Shown one piece after another: positions 5,573 to 8,585 of a stretch of 8,585 nt of DNA (position 1 is its first letter; each line of letters begins with the position of its first letter). The notes under the pieces were generated by a model. That model had not been told where the DNA came from, did no database searches, and saw nothing but the letters and a program-made list of their open reading frames with translations. Origin of the DNA: JBCBZH01 sp039815415 (GTDB taxonomy: Bacteria; Bacteroidota; Rhodothermia; Rhodothermales; Rubricoccaceae); the NCBI GenBank assembly GCA_039815415.1, contig JBCBZH010000192.1:1-8585 (forward strand), read 5' to 3'. A program made the position numbers and the translations under genes.

Positions 5573-6151
5573 TCATCGCTTTATGTAGACAGGCTGTCCC
5601 ATAAACATGAAGCTGAGATAGTCCAGGTCCTCACATTTCGAGGCGCCATGAGTCTCACGGCAAGATGCCAGTGTCTCCGGGTAGTCGGTAAGCACCTGTA
5701 TGGCATTTGAACGCCAGGATTGCTCGATGAGGACGAGGCGTCCGTCCACAGAAATGGCATCGTAACGCTCGACCTTGCTGCATTCGAGAGTGTATCGCCA
5801 TCTCGGCAACAGAAAGACCGCTTGGCCATGCTCTGGATGTAGTGTCCACACGCCTACTCTCCAACGAAGGAAGAAGCCAACCTTCGCTGTGCCGTTAGGA
5901 GAGAGCTTGAGCAGGGTGGTGGTGTCGATCCAGCGTTGACCATAGGAGCCATAAAAATCGGTTGCAGCCGCATCTTCGATCACGGAGACACCATCAAGGT
6001 CTGCGTAGGCCTTCCGCAATGTGGCAAGCGAAGGGGGAGATGGGCGAGAGCCAGGGCAGGGGTCTAGCCCCTTTAGTCGTTGGTTCAGGGTGCAGCCTGG
6101 CAGTAATAGGGCGGCCGCGAGGAAGGACGGCAAGATCCGTGAAGTCAGCAT
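5573..6151 (-). CDS. Putative lipoprotein of unknown function
   Basis: A 192-residue protein whose N-terminus (MLTSRILPSFLAAALLLPGC) has a positive charge, a hydrophobic core and a lipobox-like LPGC, so Cys20 is the likely lipid-anchored residue and the protein is probably tethered to a membrane facing the periplasm. The mature part has several more cysteines (for example Cys32 and two near 165 and 173) and many aromatic and charged residues, suggesting a compact beta-rich domain with possible disulfides. I do not recognise a family. It is convergent with guaA, only 34 bp from its stop, with no strong terminator between. The region has lower GC than its neighbours (27 of 60 at 5581-5640, against 39 of 60 in a guaA line), which may mean a later acquisition or weak selection on codon use. 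The signal peptide and lipobox are the main reason to call it real. Confidence 0.7.
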   Translation of the reverse strand: MLTSRILPSFLAAALLLPGCTLNQRLKGLDPCPGSRPSPPSLATLRKAYADLDGVSVIEDAAATDFYGSYGQRWIDTTTLLKLSPNGTAKVGFFLRWRVGVWTLHPEHGQAVFLLPRWRYTLECSKVERYDAISVDGRLVLIEQSWRSNAIQVLTDYPETLASCRETHGASKCEDLDYLSFMFMGQPVYIKR

Positions 6152-6317
6152 GGTCTATCGCCCTCGTTCTAGCTGAAGATGAGCCTTCCAAGGCTGCGCG
6201 ATTAGACGATGCAGACTACAGGCAAAGAGTGGCAACGTCAGCCTTGTCGCGGTTCGCGCTTGACTTGTGCAATTGCGGGTTCGGTTGTGAAACAGGTGTG
6301 AGCACACTCAAAGCACA

Positions 6318-6333
6318 CCAGCTCGAGCTGGCG
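6318..6333. repeat. Perfect 14-bp palindrome carrying the 11-bp intergenic motif
   Basis: CCAGCTCGAGCTGG (6318-6331) is a perfect 14-bp palindrome, and with the next two bases it holds TCGAGCTGGCG (6323-6333). It is the most symmetric copy of the motif in the window and has no spacer between halves, as expected for a dimeric DNA-binding protein site or a repeat end. It is about 170 bp upstream of the lipoprotein start. Confidence 0.55.
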
Positions 6334-6338
6334 AGCGA

Positions 6339-6351
6339 AAGCGCAGCGCTT
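6339..6351. repeat. Short dyad downstream of the small membrane protein gene
   Basis: AAGCGC (6339-6344) and GCGCTT (6346-6351) are exact complements around a single base. It lies about 25 bp beyond the stop of the minus-strand small membrane protein gene, where a terminator would be expected, but there is no following T-run and a one-base loop would have to open. A weak candidate only. Confidence 0.25.
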
Positions 6352-6375
6352 CCGGAATGAGAAAGTGTTGGTGGG

Positions 6376-6654
6376 CTAACGATCGTTCTGCGCGCGCGTG
6401 TTCATAAGCGACCAAGCTCCTAGCATTAGCCACATGACTACAGAGATGGTTGCGACCAGGAGCACAAGCTCCAATGGCATTCCTAGCTCTGCAATCCAGT
6501 CTGAGACAGCGTTTCGGAACGGGGCTGCGAAAGCGAACAGAAGCAAGGCCACCGCGCCGACAAGCGCATTGGCGATGACGATCAATGCCCTGGGGCGGGA
6601 CAAGGGCTGGATTGGCATGAACGATGACCACGCAGGGATGCTGGCTCCCATCAT
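6376..6654 (-). CDS. Small membrane protein with two predicted transmembrane helices
   Basis: From ATG 6654 the product is 92 residues. It has two hydrophobic stretches, about 23-43 (ALIVIANALVGAVALLLFAF) and about 60-84 (PLELVLLVATISVVMWLMLG), separated by a polar segment with PFRNAVSDWIAELG. It ends with a charged tail, TRAQNDR. This is consistent with an inner-membrane helical hairpin, but I recognise no family. The frame is open upstream to 6861, but that part is Arg/Thr-rich and antisense to the start of the next gene and the 6680-6724 repeat. Starts at 6654, 6651 or 6618 are all possible, and none has a Shine-Dalgarno sequence. It is divergent from the binding-protein gene across 127 bp. 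The gene could be accessory; the two helices are the only firm support. Confidence 0.5.
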   Translation of the reverse strand: MMGASIPAWSSFMPIQPLSRPRALIVIANALVGAVALLLFAFAAPFRNAVSDWIAELGMPLELVLLVATISVVMWLMLGAWSLMNTRAQNDR

Positions 6655-6679
6655 ACCGAACCATTGTGAGACAGACGCG

Positions 6680-6724
6680 CGAGCTGGCGAATTCGAACCT
6701 GTGGAGGGGACCCCGCCAGCTCGA
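6680..6724. repeat. Inverted pair of the intergenic motif in a divergent promoter region
   Basis: CGAGCTGGCG (6680-6689) and CGCCAGCTCG (6714-6723) are perfect 10-bp complements separated by 24 bp; the right copy extends to the full 11-mer CGCCAGCTCGA (6714-6724). The pair lies between the divergent starts of the small membrane protein (6654) and the binding protein (6782), 26 and 58 bp away. This is a sensible position for shared regulation, but the same element also occurs where no divergent pair exists. Confidence 0.55.
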
Positions 6725-6781
6725 CACCGGCCTGGGGCGTCCCGCCGTAGTTTCCAGGCCCACCCAGCCTTGTTCTCCCTC

Positions 6782-8224
6782 GTGCGGTTTCTCGTTCTCG
6801 CCTTCGTCGTTGTCATCGCCAGCGCGGCGCCGGTCGCGCAACCGGCCAGCGCCGACGCCATCCCAGCTGCCGAAGCGGCCTTCCAGAATGGTCTCGCCAG
6901 CTTTCGCTCCGGGGACTTCGAGGAAGCCTACCGGCTGTTCCAGCGCTCCGCGACGGAGTTCGACTATCACGCGCGAAGCACGGCGGCCATTCTGATGTCC
7001 GGCCGGGCAGCGTATGCCGCCGGAAACGTGGATGGTGCGCTCGCCGCGGCCAACATCCTGACCGAGGCCTATCCGGGGAGCCGGTACATCCCCGAGGCCG
7101 AAGCCCTGCGTGCGACCGCCCAGGCCGGAGGCGGCCTCGAACTGGCGCCGTTCGACCTCGGGGTCGTGATGCCCTCGTCGGGTCCCAACGGGTATCTAGG
7201 CCAGGCGCTGTTCAACGGGGTTCGCATCGCAGTGGACGAGCACAACGAGCGCGTCGAAGCTGCCGGTCCGGGCGCCATGCGCCGGCAGGTGCGGATGGTC
7301 TTCCGCGACTCGGAGGGCACCCCGCAGGGCGCTGAAGACGCCACCAGCGATCTGATCGCCGAGGGGGCCGATGCGCTCATCGGCCCGCTGTTCAGCCAGG
7401 GCGCGCTGACCGCCGCTGCGGTTGCCGAGGAGGCTGCGATTCCGCTGCTCGCGCCACTCGCCAACGCCGAGGAGGTGTCGGCCAACCGGAGCTTTGTGTT
7501 CCAGGCCAATCCGACCTTCGCCGAGCGAGGCCGTGCCATGGCTCGCTACGCTGTCAACCGTCTGAGCGTGGATCGTCTCGGAATGGCGTCTGAGGCCGAC
7601 ACGCCGGGCGCCGCCATGGGCGAGGCGTTTGTGGCTGAAGCGCGACGTCTCGGAGCTGCCGTCGGGTTTGCAGCCGAACTAGAGAACGCGGACGACTGGG
7701 CGGATCTCGACCGCCGTGTGGGGGCCAGCACGCTGCAGGCCGTTCAGGCCGTGTACCTCCCGGTCACCGGACAGAGCGCCGCCGAGCATGCGGGAGAGGC
7801 GCTCCGAGCCCTCGAAACGCTACGCCGTACGCCGCGCCCGCTAGGAAACACCGAGTGGGAAGCCCTCAGCTCGAGCCAGCGGACGCGCGCCAGCCGCCTC
7901 GGCTCCATGTTCACGCGCGACTTCTTCGTGGCTCCGGGCACCGCCGACGAATTCGGTCGCCGCTACCGGGAGTTGAGCCGCCTCGACCAGCCCGACCGCA
8001 TCGCGCTGATCGGCTACGACGTGGCGCGGTTCATCATCCAACAGATGGAGGCCAGCGACGAAGGCATGGCGCAGCCTGCATCGAGCGGTGCGCTGGCAGA
8101 CCAGATCCGTCGCGCTGGCGAATTCCAGGGCACGGCCCATCGGTTCAACTTCGACGGTGGCCAGATCAATACGGCGCTGTTCATCCTCGCCTATCGGGAT
8201 GGCCGGGCGGTGTTGGTGGAGTAA
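6782..8224 (+). CDS. Secreted TPR and periplasmic-binding-fold protein (LivJ/LpoA-like)
   Basis: From GTG 6782 the product is 480 residues. Residues 1-24 form a signal peptide (MRFLVLAFVVVIASAAPVAQ), with likely cleavage after ASA. About 27-110 contains paired helices of TPR type, for example FRSGDFEEAYRLFQRSATEF (41-60) and AGNVDGALAAANILTEAYPG (80-99). About 124-475 is a periplasmic-binding fold of the branched-chain amino acid type, with LGVVMPSSGPNGYLGQALFNG (126-146) and ADALIGPLFSQGALTAAAVAEE (196-217). This layout resembles LpoA-type activators of penicillin-binding proteins and some solute-binding proteins. No ABC permease or ATPase is adjacent, so a scaffold or envelope role is as likely as transport. 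The frame is open back to ATG 6398, but that extension crosses the divergent gene and the repeat. A TTG at 6770 would add four residues and also keep a signal peptide, so the start is uncertain by 12 bp. Composition is GC-rich, like the housekeeping genes. Confidence 0.83.
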   Translation: MRFLVLAFVVVIASAAPVAQPASADAIPAAEAAFQNGLASFRSGDFEEAYRLFQRSATEFDYHARSTAAILMSGRAAYAAGNVDGALAAANILTEAYPGSRYIPEAEALRATAQAGGGLELAPFDLGVVMPSSGPNGYLGQALFNGVRIAVDEHNERVEAAGPGAMRRQVRMVFRDSEGTPQGAEDATSDLIAEGADALIGPLFSQGALTAAAVAEEAAIPLLAPLANAEEVSANRSFVFQANPTFAERGRAMARYAVNRLSVDRLGMASEADTPGAAMGEAFVAEARRLGAAVGFAAELENADDWADLDRRVGASTLQAVQAVYLPVTGQSAAEHAGEALRALETLRRTPRPLGNTEWEALSSSQRTRASRLGSMFTRDFFVAPGTADEFGRRYRELSRLDQPDRIALIGYDVARFIIQQMEASDEGMAQPASSGALADQIRRAGEFQGTAHRFNFDGGQINTALFILAYRDGRAVLVE

Positions 8225-8235
8225 GGCCGGAGGCA

Positions 8236-8290
8236 TATAGCGTAGCTCAGTCGGGTAGACCGCGCGTTCGTAGGCTCCCCTCGAGCCGGG
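8236..8290 (+). other. tRNA-like 5' half, probably not a functional tRNA
   Basis: TAGCTCAGTCGGGTAGA (8243-8259) matches the tRNA D-arm consensus, with T8, A9, A14 and the GG pair in place. The D stem GCTC (8245-8248) pairs with GACC (8258-8261) at three of four positions. TTCGTAG at 8267-8273 could be an anticodon loop (CGT, threonine), but its flanks do not pair. CTCGAGCCGGGCG (8280-8292) resembles part of a T arm, yet no 3' partner of the acceptor stem is present. This fits a decayed tRNA or a chance resemblance. Confidence 0.35.
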
Positions 8291-8305
8291 CGACCGCATG
8301 CTAAT

Positions 8306-8322
8306 CCTCCCTGTGAGGGAGG
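8306..8322. repeat. Perfect 7-bp hairpin with triloop
   Basis: CCTCCCT (8306-8312) and AGGGAGG (8316-8322) are exact complements around GTG. The CCTCCC arm (8306-8311) could instead pair with GGAGGG at 8361-8366, enclosing a second stem, GGCCGC (8324-8329) with GCGGTC (8355-8360, one G-U). The two folds are mutually exclusive. This layout resembles GC-rich dispersed intergenic repeats of other bacteria, though I cannot name a family. Confidence 0.55.
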
Positions 8323-8363
8323 TGGCCGCCCCCGCCTTCGCGAGGACAGGCTTCGCGGTCGGA

Positions 8364-8399
8364 GGGTGTTCTCAGCCTGACGAGTTGGCGAAGACACCC
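8364..8399. repeat. Stem-loop in the downstream cluster
   Basis: GGGTGT (8364-8369) pairs perfectly with ACACCC (8394-8399). The stem continues inward with one G-U pair, one mismatch and two more pairs, leaving a 16-nt loop. It overlaps the GGAGGG arm used by the alternative fold of the upstream hairpin, so only one can form at a time. Confidence 0.45.
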
Positions 8400-8405
8400 C
8401 CACCC

Positions 8406-8448
8406 GCTCCGCGGGAGCCCCTCATCGCGCGCTTTCGCGTGCTAGGGG
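8406..8448. repeat. Two overlapping stem-loops at the end of the cluster
   Basis: GCTCC (8406-8410) pairs with GGAGC (8414-8418) around GCG. Next, CCCCT (8418-8422) pairs with AGGGG (8444-8448), enclosing an inner six-pair stem (8427-8432 with 8437-8442, one G-U) and a TTTC loop. The two share base 8418. No T-run follows, so they are not typical terminators, but either could end or protect the binding-protein transcript. Confidence 0.45.
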
Positions 8449-8491
8449 GCGGTTAGAGATGCTCCGGCTAGCATGCGCTCACCCTGTCCCC

Positions 8492-8502
8492 TCGAGCTGG
8501 CG
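8492..8502 (+). repeat. Copy of the 11-bp intergenic motif
   Basis: TCGAGCTGGCG matches the other spacer copies exactly. Its left context, CCCCTCGAGC (8488-8497), also occurs at 8277-8286 beside the tRNA-like fragment. CCCC and GGGG flank the motif, so a small hairpin is possible. It lies 58 bp before the possible gene start at 8561, close to the 57-bp gap between the 6714-6724 copy and the GTG at 6782. Confidence 0.5.
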
Positions 8503-8560
8503 AGTGGGGCTGTTGACCGGCGTCGATGGGGTATTCGTTCTCATCGGGGGAATCCGAGAA

Positions 8561-8585
8561 ATGGAAAAAGAACAAACGAAAGGGG
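8561..8585 (+). CDS. Possible start of a further gene (runs off the right edge)
   Basis: ATG at 8561 opens a frame that begins MEKEQTKG and has no stop before the edge; only eight codons are visible. GGGGGAATCCGAGA lies upstream, giving at most a weak ribosome-binding signal. The A-rich opening after a GC-rich spacer is typical of gene starts, but the evidence is slight. Confidence 0.3.

Larger units (their letters stand above)
6152..6375. other. Spacer between the two minus-strand accessory genes
   Basis: This 224-bp stretch lies upstream of the lipoprotein gene and downstream of the small membrane protein gene, so it should hold the lipoprotein promoter. TTGACT at 6261-6266 (plus strand) has no acceptable -10 partner, and I found no convincing minus-strand promoter. 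It contains a perfect palindrome with the 11-bp motif (6318-6333) and a second dyad at 6339-6351. Open frames crossing it on the plus strand look like shadows. Confidence 0.45.
8225..8560 (+). other. Structured non-coding stretch after the binding-protein gene
   Basis: About 336 bp without a supported gene. In order it holds a tRNA-like fragment (8236-8290), a series of GC-rich stem-loops (8306-8448) and one copy of the 11-bp intergenic motif (8492-8502). No T-run terminator and no promoter with good hexamers were found. The short minus-strand open frame at 8191-8403 overlaps the 3' end of the binding-protein gene and reads through hairpins, so I treat it as a shadow. Confidence 0.55.

Noticed and set aside
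5539..5574. Bidirectional terminator between guaA and the lipoprotein gene
   Set aside because: Only GAGG with CCTC plus two A-T pairs across a bulge and a 23-nt loop, and no T-run on either strand.
6261..6290. TTGACT as a -35 element
   Set aside because: The sequence 17 bp downstream (GGTTGT) is not a credible -10 element and no plus-strand gene starts nearby.
6398..6781. ATG 6398 as the start of the binding protein
   Set aside because: The 128-residue extension is antisense to the two-helix protein, crosses the motif pair and would bury the signal peptide inside the protein.
6683..8125. 12-mer GCTGGCGAATTC shared by 6683-6694 and 8114-8125
   Set aside because: The second copy is inside the binding-protein gene and codes for ordinary residues (AGEF), so it is probably chance similarity to the motif.
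8236..8300. A functional tRNA gene
   Set aside because: The anticodon stem does not pair, the D stem has a mismatch, and no 3' acceptor arm complements the 5' end.
8513..8537. TTGACC and TATTCG as a sigma-70 promoter for the gene at 8561
   Set aside because: The spacing is only 13 bp, and the -10 match is weak.
1..8585. CRISPR array, insertion sequence, phage or toxin-antitoxin genes
   Set aside because: No regularly spaced direct repeats, transposase, integrase or recognisable small toxin pair was seen on either strand.

Overview
The window is GC-rich chromosomal DNA, about 65-70% GC in the lines I counted inside genes. It is mostly housekeeping genes with unusually structured spacers. No start codon I examined has a clear Shine-Dalgarno sequence. 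That, together with the efp-accB-accC order and a secreted TPR plus periplasmic-binding protein, suggests a high-GC member of the Bacteroidota/Rhodothermota side of the tree. This assignment is inference; another high-GC Gram-negative phylum is not excluded.

Layout. At 1-426 (minus) is the N-terminal part of an unrecognised exported protein that runs off the left edge. A 274-bp divergent spacer follows. Then five genes run rightward: efp (701-1270), accB (1481-1975), accC (2085-3434), gcvH (3496-3879) and guaA (3949-5538). They encode elongation factor P, two subunits of acetyl-CoA carboxylase, the lipoyl carrier of the glycine cleavage system and GMP synthetase. The accB-to-guaA spacers are 61-109 bp and may be one transcription unit; accB itself has a 210-bp leader. 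Convergent to guaA is a lower-GC patch with an unrecognised lipoprotein (5573-6151, minus) and a small two-helix membrane protein (6376-6654, minus). Divergent from that is a secreted TPR/periplasmic-binding protein (6782-8224). The last 360 bp hold a tRNA-like fragment, a dense run of stem-loops, and possibly the first codons of another gene at 8561.

How the genes fit together. AccC carboxylates biotin on AccB in the first committed step of fatty acid synthesis. GcvH uses the same carrier fold but with lipoate and feeds one-carbon units, which purine synthesis needs; GuaA makes GMP. EF-P helps ribosomes through polyproline stretches. The group is a growth-linked set of core genes, not a single pathway.

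The most interesting signals are non-coding. (1) The accB-accC and accC-gcvH spacers have the same architecture although their sequences differ: a G-rich, tandemly repetitive arm starts on the upstream stop codon, and an ungapped imperfect complement of about 30 nt ends at, or a few bases before, the downstream start codon. The second G-rich arm also fits the G-quadruplex pattern. (2) An 11-bp motif, TCGAGCTGGCG or its complement, often paired as an inverted repeat, occurs in every spacer longer than about 110 bp and is much denser there than in genes. (3) The 8301-8450 stretch is packed with stem-loops that include mutually exclusive pairings. No CRISPR array, transposase, integrase or rRNA was found.
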